Positions 1-8,210 of a stretch of DNA of 64,000 nucleotides are shown here, in pieces. This stretch comes from Methylophilus sp. 42 (GTDB lineage: Bacteria > Pseudomonadota > Gammaproteobacteria > Burkholderiales > Methylophilaceae). The position numbers and the translations under genes are program-made. The DNA lies in contig NZ_KB913031.1 in the NCBI RefSeq assembly GCF_000384155.1, positions 558,001 to 622,000 on the forward strand. Reading direction: 5' to 3'. The notes below the pieces were generated by a model. The model saw only the letters and a program-made list of their open reading frames with translations. It was not told where the DNA came from and searched no databases. Each line of letters opens with the position of its first letter. Position 1 is the stretch's first letter.

Positions 1-762
1 GAGTGGTTGCGTGGTGACTATCTGGTGTCTGATGCAACCTTGAACCGCTTCTTTGCTTTCCACGTGATTGCCTTGCCGTTAGTGCTGTTGGGCCTGGTCG
101 CTGTGCATATCGTCGCTTTGCACGAGGTTGGCTCTAATAACCCTGATGGCGTTGAAATCAAAAAGCATAAAGATAAGGCAACCGGTATTCCACTGGATGG
201 CATTCCTTTCCATCCTTACTACTCGGTAAAAGACCTGGTAGGTGTGGTCGCGTTCCTGATGGTGTTCTTTGCCATCGTGTTCTTTATGCCGGAGATGGGT
301 GGTTACTTCCTTGAAGCCAACAACTTTGTGCCGGCTGATCCGCTGAAAACGCCGGCACACATTGCACCGGTATGGTACTTCACGCCTTATTACTCCATCT
401 TGCGCGCCGTGCCGCCAATCGGTATTTCGCAATTCCCCGGAGTAGTGGCGATGGGCTTGTCAGTTGTTGCATTTGCCTTCCTGCCCTGGTTGGACAGAAG
501 CCCGGTGAAGTCGATTCGCTACCGTGGCAAATTGTACAAGCGCTGGTTGACCGCCTTTGTTATCAGCTTTGTCATTCTGGGCTATCTGGGTACGGTTCCG
601 GGCGATGTCTGGGGTCAGTTCGGGCCATGGCTGGGGGGCGCAGACCGTGCGACTGTGGTTGCCCGCATTTGTATGGCGATTTACTTTGCATATTTTGTAT
701 TAATGCCTTGGTACACCAAAAAAGATCAAACCAAGCCTGTGCCAGAAAGGGTGACATACTAA
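1..762 (+). CDS. petB: Cytochrome b of the cytochrome bc1 complex (partial, 5' end missing)
   Basis: C-terminal part of the membrane quinol-oxidising subunit of complex III, which passes electrons from ubiquinol to the Rieske protein and heme b. The reading frame is open from base 1, so the gene starts upstream of the window. Near the start two histidines 15 residues apart (in AFHVIALP and LVAVHIVALHE) are the helix D heme ligands; several further membrane helices follow. The Qo-site loop reads APVWYFTPYYSILRAVP, with PVW instead of the textbook PEW motif; I recall this variant from other beta- and gammaproteobacterial cytochromes b. The stop TAA overlaps the ATG of petC, so the two are translationally coupled. 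The Rieske gene petA is expected just upstream, outside the window. Confidence 0.95.
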   Translation, partial: EWLRGDYLVSDATLNRFFAFHVIALPLVLLGLVAVHIVALHEVGSNNPDGVEIKKHKDKATGIPLDGIPFHPYYSVKDLVGVVAFLMVFFAIVFFMPEMGGYFLEANNFVPADPLKTPAHIAPVWYFTPYYSILRAVPPIGISQFPGVVAMGLSVVAFAFLPWLDRSPVKSIRYRGKLYKRWLTAFVISFVILGYLGTVPGDVWGQFGPWLGGADRATVVARICMAIYFAYFVLMPWYTKKDQTKPVPERVTY

Positions 763-1472
763 TGATGAAGAAAATGTTTTTGCAGGCTTTTGCTAGCCTG
801 ACACTGCTGGTTTCTGGCGTGGCATTGGCCAATGAAGTGCACATTGATGTCAAGGCACCAATCAAGATGACGGATAAAGCGTCATTGCAGCGCGGCGCCA
901 AGATTTTTGTCAATTACTGCTTGAATTGCCATAGTGCCAATTACATGCGCTACAACCGTTTGCAGGATATCGGCCTCACCGACAAACAGATCAAGGAAAA
1001 CTTGCTGTTTGCCGGTGAAAAGGTTGGTGAGACCATGCGCGTCAGCATGAATCCTAAAGATGCCAAGAAATGGTTCGGTGCTGCACCGCCTGACTTGAGC
1101 GTTGAAGTGCGCGCGAGAGGCGCGGACTGGGTGTATGCCTATCTGCGTAGCTTCTACAAGGATGACACACGTCCAACCGGCTGGAATAACCAGGTGTTTG
1201 ACAAAGTGGCAATGCCGCACGTGTTGTATGAGTTGCAGGGTGTGCAAGTGCTGGATCATGAAACACACACGCTGAAGCTGGAAAAAGCAGGCAAGCTGAG
1301 TCCTGAGGAGTACGACCAGTTTGCGGGTGATTTGACCAACTTCCTGGCATTTATGGCTGAGCCAGCCAAACAATCCCGCTACTGGATTGGCGTGCTGGTG
1401 TTGCTGTTCCTGTCTGTATTGTTCGTCTTGGTGAAGAAAATCAAAACCGAATACTGGAAAGATATTCGCTAA
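762..1472 (+). CDS. petC: Cytochrome c1 of the bc1 complex
   Basis: Heme c subunit of complex III, 236 residues, exported and membrane anchored. Residues 1-22 form a signal peptide ending in SGVALA. CLNCH is the covalent heme c site; a methionine in the later AMPHVLYELQG segment is the likely second axial ligand. A single hydrophobic helix (YWIGVLVLLFLSVLFVLV) and a basic tail KKIKTEYWKDIR anchor the C terminus. Start: ATG at 762 shares its A with the petB stop (TAATGATG); a second ATG at 765 is equally possible. A longer reading frame upstream lies within petB and is not coding. A strong terminator follows at 1488-1521. Confidence 0.96.
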   Translation: MMKKMFLQAFASLTLLVSGVALANEVHIDVKAPIKMTDKASLQRGAKIFVNYCLNCHSANYMRYNRLQDIGLTDKQIKENLLFAGEKVGETMRVSMNPKDAKKWFGAAPPDLSVEVRARGADWVYAYLRSFYKDDTRPTGWNNQVFDKVAMPHVLYELQGVQVLDHETHTLKLEKAGKLSPEEYDQFAGDLTNFLAFMAEPAKQSRYWIGVLVLLFLSVLFVLVKKIKTEYWKDIR

Positions 1473-1487
1473 TTGCAAACCAAGTCC

Positions 1488-1521
1488 GACACCAAGGCGT
1501 GAGGCCTTGGTGTCTTTTTTT
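1488..1521 (+). terminator. Rho-independent terminator after petC
   Basis: A perfect 11-bp stem (GACACCAAGGC with GCCTTGGTGTC) with a 5-nt loop is followed by seven T. It ends the bc1 operon and separates it from sspA. Confidence 0.9.
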
Positions 1522-1537
1522 ATAGGGAAAATAAATT

Positions 1538-2137
1538 ATGATGAGATTGTATTCGGGTACTGTCGATCCTTACAGTCACCGTTGCCGTATCGTATTGTTC
1601 GAAAAAGGCATGGATTTTGAAGTCATTGATGTTGACCTGACCAACAAAACCGAAGATTTGGCCATTTTGAATCCATATGGCGAAGTGCCGGTGTTGGTTG
1701 AGCGCGACCTCGTGTTGTCGGAAGCCAATATCATCAATGAGTATATTGATGAGCGCTTTCCACATCCGCAGTTAATGCCTGCGGATCCTGTGATGCGTGC
1801 GCGTGCGCGACTGTTCCTGTACAACTTTGAAAAAGACTTGTTCAGCCATATCAAGGATATTGAATCCAGTAATGAAGAGACGGCAGACAAGGCACGTAAA
1901 GTGGTGCGTGATAACCTGACGCAATTGGTGCCAATTTTTGGCAAGCAAAGTTACCTGATGGGGGATGAGTACTCCATGCTTGACGTTGCCATCACGCCAT
2001 TGTTATGGCGCTTGGGCCATTACGGCATTGAGTTGCCAAATCAGGCTTCGCCATTGCTGAAATACGCAGAGCGCCTGTTCTCCCGCCCGATGTACGCGGA
2101 AGCCATGACGCCTTCTGAAAAGGCAATGCGTAAATAA
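1538..2137 (+). CDS. sspA: Stringent starvation protein A (GST-fold RNA polymerase-associated protein)
   Basis: 199 residues with an N-terminal thioredoxin/GST fold (MMRLYSGTVDPYSHRCRIVL) and an all-helical GST C-terminal domain from about residue 85. SspA binds RNA polymerase holoenzyme and affects stress and stationary-phase transcription; it does not act as a glutathione transferase in the characterised proteins. It stands directly after the bc1 operon and before sspB, an arrangement common in beta- and gammaproteobacteria. ATG at 1541 is an alternative start one codon in. A terminator-like hairpin lies between sspA and sspB, so sspB may be expressed by partial readthrough. Confidence 0.93.
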   Translation: MMRLYSGTVDPYSHRCRIVLFEKGMDFEVIDVDLTNKTEDLAILNPYGEVPVLVERDLVLSEANIINEYIDERFPHPQLMPADPVMRARARLFLYNFEKDLFSHIKDIESSNEETADKARKVVRDNLTQLVPIFGKQSYLMGDEYSMLDVAITPLLWRLGHYGIELPNQASPLLKYAERLFSRPMYAEAMTPSEKAMRK

Positions 2138-2156
2138 CGTCAGCCAGTCCCCCAAG

Positions 2157-2186
2157 CAGCGCGAATACCCTTCGCGCTGTTTTTTT
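2157..2186 (+). terminator. Hairpin with T tract between sspA and sspB
   Basis: Perfect 9-bp stem (CAGCGCGAA with TTCGCGCTG), 5-nt loop, then seven T. The sspB ATG follows 12 nt later and the AAGG ribosome binding site directly abuts the T tract, so this may act as an attenuator for sspB rather than a full stop. Confidence 0.8.
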
Positions 2187-2198
2187 AAGGAAATTCGC

Positions 2199-2612
2199 AT
2201 GAGCACCCTGATCCCTACCACCGCTTACCTGATACGTGCCATACATGAGTGGTGCGTTGATAATGGATTGACGCCACATCTGTTGGTGAAAGTCGATGCG
2301 CATACGCGGGTACCTATGGCCTATGTAAAAAATGGCGAGATTGTGCTCAACATGAATTACACGGCGGTGAAGGATCTGCATATTGATAACGATGCAGTAG
2401 TGTTTTCCGCCCGTTTCAGTGGGGTTGCACAGCATATATATGTGCCAATTAGCCGGGTAGGGGGCGTGTTCGCGCGCGAGAATGGCCAGGGCATGTTTTT
2501 TGAAGTAGTGGATGGTCAGGCCCCGGAGCCGGGAACCCGTGCTGCGATGCCAGTAGATGAGGTGCCGGAAGTGCCTGCTGCTAAAAAATCTCACCTCAAG
2601 GTAGTTAAGTAG
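2199..2612 (+). CDS. sspB: ClpXP adaptor SspB
   Basis: 137 residues. The folded domain (about residues 1-108) matches the SspB family: PTTAYLIRAIHEWCVDNGLTP at the N terminus, then the beta-rich segment with VLNMNYTAV and NDAVVFSARFSGV. SspB binds the ssrA tag on peptides rescued by tmRNA and hands them to ClpXP. The C terminus is a low-complexity linker rich in E, P and A ending HLKVVK; the conserved last residues are the ClpX-docking peptide in characterised SspB. Likely cotranscribed in part with sspA through the intervening hairpin. Confidence 0.93.
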   Translation: MSTLIPTTAYLIRAIHEWCVDNGLTPHLLVKVDAHTRVPMAYVKNGEIVLNMNYTAVKDLHIDNDAVVFSARFSGVAQHIYVPISRVGGVFARENGQGMFFEVVDGQAPEPGTRAAMPVDEVPEVPAAKKSHLKVVK

Positions 2613-2654
2613 AAAAGGGCCTGTTTGCCATCGTCTGTGGCGCGATTTGTCTAT

Positions 2655-2679
2655 ATGCAGAAACGACGTTGCATTTTTT
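2655..2679 (+). terminator. Probable terminator after sspB
   Basis: Short stem (ATGCA with TGCAT plus one G-T pair) and about an 8-nt loop, followed by six T. Weak stem but correctly placed between sspB and the tRNA promoter. Confidence 0.5.
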
Positions 2680-2711
2680 CAGCGAAAAATAAAAAATTCT
2701 TAAAAAAGCAC

Positions 2712-2741
2712 TAGATCACTTCCTAAAAAAAGTGATATAGT
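2712..2741 (+). promoter_or_regulatory. Candidate stable-RNA promoter for the tRNA-tuf operon
   Basis: TATAGT (2736-2741) is a good -10 with a GC-rich discriminator (TTGCGCC) downstream, as usual for growth-rate and stringently controlled promoters. The -35 is poor (TAGATC at 2712-2717, 18-bp spacer). A 7-bp inverted repeat (ATCACTT 2715-2721 with AAGTGAT 2730-2736) lies across the spacer. Position fits: tRNA-Thr begins 16 nt after the -10. Confidence 0.5.
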
Positions 2742-2757
2742 TGCGCCTTCCTGAAAT

Positions 2758-2833
2758 GCCGGGTTAGCTCAGTTGGTAGAGCAGCGCACTTGTAATGCGA
2801 AGGTCATCAGTTCGATTCCGATACCCGGCACCA
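2758..2833 (+). tRNA. thrU: tRNA-Thr (anticodon TGT)
   Basis: 76 nt, acceptor GCCGGGT pairs with ACCCGGC, discriminator A, encoded CCA. Anticodon loop CTTGTAA gives TGT, reading ACA. The outermost anticodon-stem pair is a G-A mismatch. First gene of a tRNA cluster leading into tuf, as in the E. coli thrU-tyrU-glyT-thrT-tufB operon. The symbol is by analogy of position. Confidence 0.96.
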
Positions 2834-2895
2834 AATTTATGTTGGCTGACATTGACGTTAGCGGCATTAACCGCGATAATCGCGGTCGATTTTTT

Positions 2896-2980
2896 GGAGA
2901 GGTGGCCGAGTGGTTAAAGGCGACGGACTGTAAATCCGTTCTCTCTGAGTACGCTGGTTCGAATCCAGCCCTCTCCACCA
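2896..2980 (+). tRNA. tyrU: tRNA-Tyr (anticodon GTA)
   Basis: 85 nt, class II tRNA with a long variable arm. Acceptor GGAGAGG pairs with CCTCTCC, encoded CCA. The anticodon loop CTGTAAA gives GTA. Second tRNA of the cluster upstream of tuf. Confidence 0.97.
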
Positions 2981-3050
2981 AAAAATGATTGCCTGTAGGT
3001 ATTGCTGTAAAGCGGGTCGGTGAGAACCCTCCTTGGGTGTTCTGCATAGT

Positions 3051-3126
3051 GCGGGTGTAGCTCAGTTGGTAGAGCACTTGCCTTCCAAGCAAGATGTCGC
3101 GAGTTCGAACCTCGTCGCCCGCTCCA
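3051..3126 (+). tRNA. glyT: tRNA-Gly (anticodon TCC)
   Basis: 76 nt, acceptor GCGGGTG with CGCCCGC (one wobble), discriminator T, encoded CCA. Anticodon loop CTTCCAA gives TCC, reading GGA/GGG. Confidence 0.96.
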
Positions 3127-3146
3127 ACAATAACAATAGGCAAAAC

Positions 3147-3221
<75 letters not shown>

Positions 3222-3312
3222 GATTTGCTCTGTAAATCTACGGGGCTTGGTAAGTAGTCGCGTGCAAGGGTGCTGTCATCCGCGTCGCATAATTTGTGAA
3301 AACAATTATTGG

Positions 3313-3333
3313 CTTTATTTAGTACTAATAAAG
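3313..3333 (+). promoter_or_regulatory. Hairpin overlapping the tuf copy 1 ribosome binding site
   Basis: CTTTATT (3313-3319) and AATAAAG (3327-3333) form a perfect 7-bp stem with a 7-nt loop. The right arm includes the first bases of the AAAGGA ribosome binding site. tuf copy 2 has the same ribosome binding site but not this upstream arm. A regulatory role is inference. Confidence 0.4.
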
Positions 3334-3343
3334 GAAAAACATC

Positions 3344-4534
3344 ATGGCAAAAGGCAAATTTGAACGTACCAAGCCACACGTGAACGTTGGTACGATTGGT
3401 CACGTTGACCACGGTAAGACGACATTGACAGCGGCGATCACCACTGTATTGACGAAGAAATTTGGCGGCGAAGCAAAAGCTTACGACCAAATTGACGCGG
3501 CACCAGAAGAAAAAGCACGTGGTATTACGATTAACACAGCGCACGTTGAGTACGAGACAGCTTCACGTCACTACGCACACGTTGACTGTCCAGGTCACGC
3601 TGACTACGTTAAAAATATGATTACCGGTGCTGCCCAGATGGACGGCGCGATCCTGGTATGTTCAGCTGCTGACGGCCCAATGCCACAAACACGTGAACAC
3701 ATCCTGTTGGCCCGCCAAGTTGGTGTTCCATACATCGTTGTGTTCCTGAACAAAGCGGACATGGTTGATGATGCTGAGTTGTTGGAGCTGGTTGAGATGG
3801 AAGTGCGTGACTTGCTGAGCAAGTATGACTTCCCAGGTGATGACACCCCAATCATCCACGGTTCAGCAAAATTGGCGCTGGAAGGCGACCAATCAGACAT
3901 CGGCGAACCAGCGATCTTCAAATTGGCTGAAGCGTTAGACAGCTACATCCCAACACCAGAGCGCGCAATCGACGGCGCATTCCTGATGCCAGTAGAAGAC
4001 GTATTCTCTATCTCTGGTCGTGGTACTGTAGTAACCGGCCGTATCGAGCGTGGTATTGTTAAAGTCGGCGACGAAATCGAAATCGTAGGTATCAAGCCAA
4101 CACTGAAAACAACATGTACTGGTGTTGAAATGTTCCGTAAACTGCTGGACCAAGGTCAAGCAGGCGACAACGTAGGCGTATTGCTGCGTGGTACTAAGCG
4201 TGAAGAAGTTGAGCGTGGTCAAGTATTGTCCAAATCAGGTTCTATCAAGCCACACACCAAGTTCACAGCAGAGATCTACGTGTTGGGTAAAGATGAAGGT
4301 GGTCGTCATACACCATTCTTCAACGGCTACCGTCCACAGTTCTACTTCCGTACAACTGACGTAACTGGTGCAGTTGAATTGCCAGCAGGTACCGAAATGG
4401 TAATGCCAGGTGACAACGTATCCATCTCAGTTGCACTGATTGCCCCAATCGCGATGGAAGAAGGCTTGCGCTTCGCTATCCGTGAAGGTGGTCGTACCGT
4501 TGGTGCTGGCGTCGTTGCCAAAATCATCGAGTAA
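3344..4534 (+). CDS. tuf: Elongation factor Tu, copy 1
   Basis: 396 residues, full length. GTPase that delivers aminoacyl-tRNA to the ribosome. G domain motifs: GHVDHGKT (P loop), RGITIN (switch I), DCPGHADY (switch II), NKAD (guanine specificity); domains 2 and 3 follow. The protein is identical to copy 2 at 20013-21203. At the DNA level I found only two synonymous differences (C at 3553, T at 3616 against T and C in copy 2), and the shared block starts about 15 nt upstream of the ATG, as expected from gene conversion. Expressed with the upstream tRNAs and probably with tRNA-Trp downstream. Confidence 0.99.
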   Translation: MAKGKFERTKPHVNVGTIGHVDHGKTTLTAAITTVLTKKFGGEAKAYDQIDAAPEEKARGITINTAHVEYETASRHYAHVDCPGHADYVKNMITGAAQMDGAILVCSAADGPMPQTREHILLARQVGVPYIVVFLNKADMVDDAELLELVEMEVRDLLSKYDFPGDDTPIIHGSAKLALEGDQSDIGEPAIFKLAEALDSYIPTPERAIDGAFLMPVEDVFSISGRGTVVTGRIERGIVKVGDEIEIVGIKPTLKTTCTGVEMFRKLLDQGQAGDNVGVLLRGTKREEVERGQVLSKSGSIKPHTKFTAEIYVLGKDEGGRHTPFFNGYRPQFYFRTTDVTGAVELPAGTEMVMPGDNVSISVALIAPIAMEEGLRFAIREGGRTVGAGVVAKIIE

Positions 4535-4548
4535 TAGTTGATGTATGT

Positions 4549-4578
4549 GAAAGCTGCGCTACAACCCGTGCAGCTTTC
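4549..4578 (+). other. Hairpin between tuf copy 1 and tRNA-Trp
   Basis: Perfect 9-bp stem (GAAAGCTGC with GCAGCTTTC) and a 12-nt loop, without a T tract. More likely an RNA processing site or weak attenuator than a full terminator, because tRNA-Trp starts 15 nt later with no clear promoter between. Confidence 0.5.
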
Positions 4579-4592
4579 GCTTTAAAGAGTAC

Positions 4593-4668
4593 AGGCCAAT
4601 AGCTCAATTGGTAGAGTATCGGTCTCCAAAACCGAGGGTTGGGGGTTCGAGACCCTCTTGGCCTGCCA
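4593..4668 (+). tRNA. trpT: tRNA-Trp (anticodon CCA)
   Basis: 76 nt, acceptor AGGCCAA pairs with TTGGCCT, discriminator G, encoded CCA. Anticodon loop CTCCAAA gives CCA. Placed between tuf and secE, the common betaproteobacterial order. Confidence 0.97.
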
Positions 4669-4711
4669 AACACCCAGAATAATCTGAGGTGTTAATCATA
4701 AAGTTAAGTAT

Positions 4712-5059
4712 ATGATCGATAAAATCAAACTGGCTTTATCCCTGTTGTTACTAGCTTTAGGGATCGCCGGTTTTTATCTTTTTGAAGATAAAGCAATGGT
4801 TATTAGGATACTTGCCGTATTGGCAGGTATTGTCGCGTCTGTAGCAGTGGCGTGGACTGCGCCGCAAGGCAAGCAGGCGCTAGGCTTTTTTAATGAGTCT
4901 GTTGCTGAGGCCAAGCGTGTTGTCTGGCCAACGCGTCAGGAAACGTTGCAAACCACATTGGCGGTTGTTGTGCTGGTTGTGATCATGGCAGCATTCCTGG
5001 CATTGGTCGATATCAGCTTCGCCTACATGGTGCAATGGATTATGGGTAAAGGAGCTTAA
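4712..5059 (+). CDS. secE: Preprotein translocase subunit SecE
   Basis: 115 residues with three membrane helices, the long form known from E. coli. Helices at about residues 5-24, 30-50 and 85-110; the conserved amphipathic segment [20 protein letters not shown] precedes the last helix and is the part that clamps SecY. Part of the SecYEG export channel; its partner secY is at 30664. The stop codon overlaps the ATG of nusG (TAATG), so the two are coupled, as in most bacteria. Confidence 0.96.
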   Translation: MIDKIKLALSLLLLALGIAGFYLFEDKAMVIRILAVLAGIVASVAVAWTAPQGKQALGFFNESVAEAKRVVWPTRQETLQTTLAVVVLVVIMAAFLALVDISFAYMVQWIMGKGA

Positions 5060-5595
5060 TGTCTATGCGTTGGTATGCAGTTCAAGCTTTCTCCGGCATG
5101 GAAAAATCCGTGAAAGCCGGTTTGGAAGAGCGCATCATCAGATCTAATTTGCAAGATCAGTTCGGTGACATTCTGGTGCCCGTTGAAGAGGTGGTTGAGC
5201 TAAAGAATGGTCAGAAGACTATTTCTGAGCGTCGCCTGTATCCTGGCTATGTGCTGGTACAGATGGAAATGACTGATGAGAGCTGGCACTTGGTAAGAAG
5301 TACACCAAGAGTGACCTCATTCATCGGTGGTACGGCGCAACGTCCAACCCCGATTAAAGACAAAGAAGTAGAAATTATTCTGCGTCGTATGGATGACAGC
5401 AAGTCGAATCCAACGCAGAAAATGACCTTTGAAAAAGGCGAAAGCGTCCGTGTGGTCGATGGCCCATTCAAGGATTTCTCTGGTAGCGTCGAAGAAATCA
5501 ATTACGACAAAAACAAACTGCGTGTTTCCGTGGTTATTTTTGGTCGTGCGACACCAGTTGAACTGGATTTTGCACAGGTAGAAAAAGAAGTCTAG
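5059..5595 (+). CDS. nusG: Transcription termination/antitermination factor NusG
   Basis: 178 residues. N-terminal NGN domain ([24 protein letters not shown]) that binds the RNA polymerase clamp, then a C-terminal KOW domain ([22 protein letters not shown]) that contacts S10/NusE or Rho. Links transcription to translation and to Rho termination. ATG at 5059 overlaps the secE stop; an in-frame ATG at 5065 is an alternative. GGAG lies 5-8 nt upstream inside secE. Confidence 0.97.
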   Translation: MSMRWYAVQAFSGMEKSVKAGLEERIIRSNLQDQFGDILVPVEEVVELKNGQKTISERRLYPGYVLVQMEMTDESWHLVRSTPRVTSFIGGTAQRPTPIKDKEVEIILRRMDDSKSNPTQKMTFEKGESVRVVDGPFKDFSGSVEEINYDKNKLRVSVVIFGRATPVELDFAQVEKEV

Positions 5596-5685
5596 TTGTG
5601 CAGTTTTCGACTGCCTTTGGTGGGTGGTCGATATTTTTAACGGGGAGCCTGCTCAAGGCGATATTACCCATTTTAGGAGTCAAAC

Positions 5686-6117
5686 ATGGCAAAGAAAGTC
5701 ATTGGCTACATCAAGCTGCAGATCCCTGCAGGTAAAGCCAACCCAAGCCCACCAGTCGGTCCAGCACTGGGTCAACGTGGTCTGAACATCATGGAATTCT
5801 GTAAAGCGTTTAACGCTGCAACGCAAGGCGTAGAGCCAGGCTTGCCAATTCCAGTAGTGATCACTGCATTTGCAGACAAGAGCTTCACTTTTGTGATGAA
5901 AACCCCTCCGGCAACCGTGCTGATCAAAAAAGCGGCCAAGCTGGAAAAAGGGTCTGCTCGTCCTCATACCGACAAAGTTGGCAAGATTACGCGTGCACAA
6001 GCTGAAGAAATTGCTAAAACAAAACAGCCTGACCTGACGGCAGCTGACTTGGATGCCGCTGTACGCACCATCGCTGGTAGCGCACGCAGCATGGGTATCG
6101 AAGTGGAGGGTGTATAA
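5686..6117 (+). CDS. rplK: 50S ribosomal protein L11
   Basis: 143 residues, full length. The N-terminal domain has the proline-rich [19 protein letters not shown] segment, and the C-terminal domain binds 23S rRNA at the GTPase-associated centre. L11 is needed for RelA activation and is the thiostrepton-site protein. A 90-nt leader with a small hairpin (5600-5614) precedes it; in E. coli L1 represses translation from this leader. One base separates it from rplA. Confidence 0.98.
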   Translation: MAKKVIGYIKLQIPAGKANPSPPVGPALGQRGLNIMEFCKAFNAATQGVEPGLPIPVVITAFADKSFTFVMKTPPATVLIKKAAKLEKGSARPHTDKVGKITRAQAEEIAKTKQPDLTAADLDAAVRTIAGSARSMGIEVEGV

Positions 6118-6118
6118 C

Positions 6119-6805
6119 ATGGCTAAAAGAATTGATGCATTGCGTGCGAAAATCGACCGCAACAAATTATATCCAGTGGCTGATGCCCTGAACCTAGTTA
6201 AAGAAGGCGCTTCAGCTAAATTTAACGAGTCTGTTGATGCTGTGATTAACCTGGGTATTGACCCACGTAAATCTGACCAGCTGGTTCGCGGTGCGATCGT
6301 ATTGCCTAACGGTACTGGTAAAACTGTGCGCGTGGCTGTATTTGCACAAGGCGTGCAAGCTGAAGCGGCTAAAGCGGCTGGTGCTGACATCGTTGGTTTC
6401 GAAGACCTGGCTGAACAAGTTAAAGGCGGCATGCTGGACTTTGACGTTGCGATTGCAACGCCTGATGCGATGCGTATCGTTGGTGCCTTGGGTCAAGTAT
6501 TGGGTCCACGTGGTTTGATGCCAAACCCAAAAGTGGGTACCGTGACACCAGACGCAGCGACTGCTGTTAAAAATGCTAAAGCCGGTCAAGTACAATATCG
6601 TACTGACAAGGGTGGTATCGTGCATTGCACGATCGGCCGTGCTTCTTTCACAACTGAGCAATTGCAAGGTAACTTGTCTGCTTTGGTTGATGCATTGAAC
6701 AAAGCCAAGCCAACCAGCTCAAAAGGTGTTTACCTGAAAAAATTGTCCGTTTCCAGCACCATGGGTCCTGGCGTACGTGTCGATCAAGCATCAGTTGTAG
6801 CGTAA
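6119..6805 (+). CDS. rplA: 50S ribosomal protein L1
   Basis: 228 residues. L1 stalk protein that binds 23S rRNA and helps release E-site tRNA; in E. coli it also represses the rplKA transcript. Characteristic segments are [17 protein letters not shown]-like (here [20 protein letters not shown]), [20 protein letters not shown] and [17 protein letters not shown]. The reading frame extends upstream into rplK, but ATG 6119, one base after the rplK stop and preceded by GGAGGG, gives the family length. Confidence 0.97.
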   Translation: MAKRIDALRAKIDRNKLYPVADALNLVKEGASAKFNESVDAVINLGIDPRKSDQLVRGAIVLPNGTGKTVRVAVFAQGVQAEAAKAAGADIVGFEDLAEQVKGGMLDFDVAIATPDAMRIVGALGQVLGPRGLMPNPKVGTVTPDAATAVKNAKAGQVQYRTDKGGIVHCTIGRASFTTEQLQGNLSALVDALNKAKPTSSKGVYLKKLSVSSTMGPGVRVDQASVVA

Positions 6806-7077
6806 TTTAAAGTCCCGGACGACGACGTCCGGGCAAGAACTTTGGGCTTGAGTGTCTGCTGCGCTATCAGCGCAAGCACTCAAGAGCATCAAAGACCGTT
6901 GGTGGTTAACTTAATGGATAGTTGAATGTAAATGGGCGAGCAATCCTCTGTTTACAGCAATTTGAAACCAACGCAGATGGCGATCCCCAGCACAGGATAT
7001 TTCCATGCCCTGCACAAGGACGCCGTGAGTGGCCAGGTTATTTGACCTGGCTTTCATTAACGGAAGGAGAACAGACC
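6806..7077 (+). promoter_or_regulatory. L10 leader region upstream of rplJ
   Basis: A 272-nt untranslated region. It holds a GC-rich hairpin at 6814-6833 (CCCGGACG with CGTCCGGG, 4-nt loop), then an extended hairpin at 6847-6884 whose base is CTTGAGTG with CACTCAAG and whose tip is GCGC-TATCA-GCGC. GGAAGGAG at 7062-7069 is the rplJ ribosome binding site. In E. coli the L10-L7/L12 complex binds the equivalent leader and represses translation; position and structure fit that role, the binding itself is inferred. Confidence 0.65.
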
Positions 7078-7575
7078 TTGAGTCTTAATCTTACAGAGAA
7101 AAAAGAAGTCGTTGCCGAGGTGGCCGCTCAAGTGGCTAACGCACAAGCAATCGTACTTGCTGAGTATCGTGGTATTGGCGTAGCCAATATGACGAAACTG
7201 CGTGCTGATGCACGTGAAGCAGGTGTGTATCTGCGTGTGTTGAAAAACACCCTGGTTCGTCGTGCAGTAGAAGGTACGCCTTTTGCAGCATTGGCTGACG
7301 ACATGGTTGGTCCACTGGTTTACGGTATTTCTACTGACCCAGTGGCTGCTGCTAAAGTGATGAACAACTTTGCCAAAAGCAATGAGCTGTTCACACTGAA
7401 AGCAGGCGCGATGCCTAATGAGCGTTTAGATGCTGCCGGCGTGCAAGCATTGGCCGCGACATTGAGCCGCGATGAGTTGCTGTCCAAACTGGCTGGCATG
7501 CTCAACGAAATCCCAACCAAGTTTGCTCGTGCCGTTGCAGCAGTACGCGACGAAAAAGAAAAGCAAGCGGCTTAA
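7078..7575 (+). CDS. rplJ: 50S ribosomal protein L10
   Basis: 165 residues. Base of the L7/L12 stalk: the N-terminal domain binds 23S rRNA, and the C-terminal helix ([20 protein letters not shown] onward) carries L7/L12 dimers. A long upstream extension of the frame contains no family sequence; the TTG at 7078, 8 nt after GGAAGGAG, gives the typical N terminus [21 protein letters not shown] initiation is consistent with a translationally controlled gene. Confidence 0.93.
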   Translation: MSLNLTEKKEVVAEVAAQVANAQAIVLAEYRGIGVANMTKLRADAREAGVYLRVLKNTLVRRAVEGTPFAALADDMVGPLVYGISTDPVAAAKVMNNFAKSNELFTLKAGAMPNERLDAAGVQALAATLSRDELLSKLAGMLNEIPTKFARAVAAVRDEKEKQAA

Positions 7576-7605
7576 TTTTAATCAAATTTATTTAGGAAAT
7601 TTATC

Positions 7606-7980
7606 ATGGCAATTTCAAATGCTGACATCTTGGATGCAATTGGTAGCAAGACTGTATTAGAACTGACAGAATTCATTAAAGAAATCGAAGAGAAGTTTGG
7701 TGTTTCTGCTGCTGCTGTTGCAGTTGCTGGTGGCGGTGCTGCTGCTCCAGCTGCAGCTGCTGCTGAGCAAACTGAATTCAACGTGATCTTGAATGGCGCT
7801 GGCGATAACAAAGTTAGCGTAATTAAAGCAGTGCGTGAATTGACAGGTCTGGGCTTGAAAGAAGCTAAAGACGTAGTTGATGGCGCACCTAAAGCAGTTA
7901 AAGAAGGCGTAAGCAAAGCTGACGCTGAAGCTGCTGTGAAGAAATTGATCGAAGCGGGCGCTACTGCTGAGATGAAATAA
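7606..7980 (+). CDS. rplL: 50S ribosomal protein L7/L12
   Basis: 124 residues: N-terminal dimerisation domain ([20 protein letters not shown]), an alanine-rich hinge around residues 37-53, and the C-terminal domain with [17 protein letters not shown] that contacts translation factors. Present in several copies per ribosome, recruiting EF-Tu and EF-G. Thirty bases after rplJ. Confidence 0.98.
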   Translation: MAISNADILDAIGSKTVLELTEFIKEIEEKFGVSAAAVAVAGGGAAAPAAAAAEQTEFNVILNGAGDNKVSVIKAVRELTGLGLKEAKDVVDGAPKAVKEGVSKADAEAAVKKLIEAGATAEMK

Positions 7981-7994
7981 TTCACAATTGTGAA
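7981..7994. other. Perfect 14-bp palindrome directly after rplL
   Basis: TTCACAATTGTGAA begins at the base after the rplL stop. It has no loop, so it resembles a DNA-binding dyad more than an RNA hairpin. No regulator can be named. Confidence 0.35.
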
Positions 7995-8002
7995 TCTGGC
8001 TG

Positions 8003-8024
8003 GGCTGACGGGAGACCGTCGGCC
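8003..8024 (+). terminator. Attenuator-like hairpin between rplL and rpoB
   Basis: GGCTGACGG pairs with CCGTCGGCC (one G-T wobble) around a GAGA tetraloop. There is no T run. E. coli has a partial terminator and RNase III site in the same interval, which lowers rpoBC expression relative to L7/L12; the analogous role here is inferred. Confidence 0.6.
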
Positions 8025-8210
8025 TTCGCCATTTCTGGCGTATGCAGATTGTCAAACCACTGACTTGCCAGAATAAATGTTGTAAATCCGGTGTTGTGGC
8101 CACATATAGTGAAAACTAAGTGGTTGATTTTTAATCGAAGTTAGATGTCAAAACATTGCAGTGGATGAAAAGTGTTTTGTCTTCTACCCTCAAAAATTTC
8201 AGGAGACGCT

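Noticed and set aside
372-761. Long 5' extension of the petC frame
   Set aside because: Lies entirely within petB in another frame; the true N terminus is the signal peptide starting at 762.
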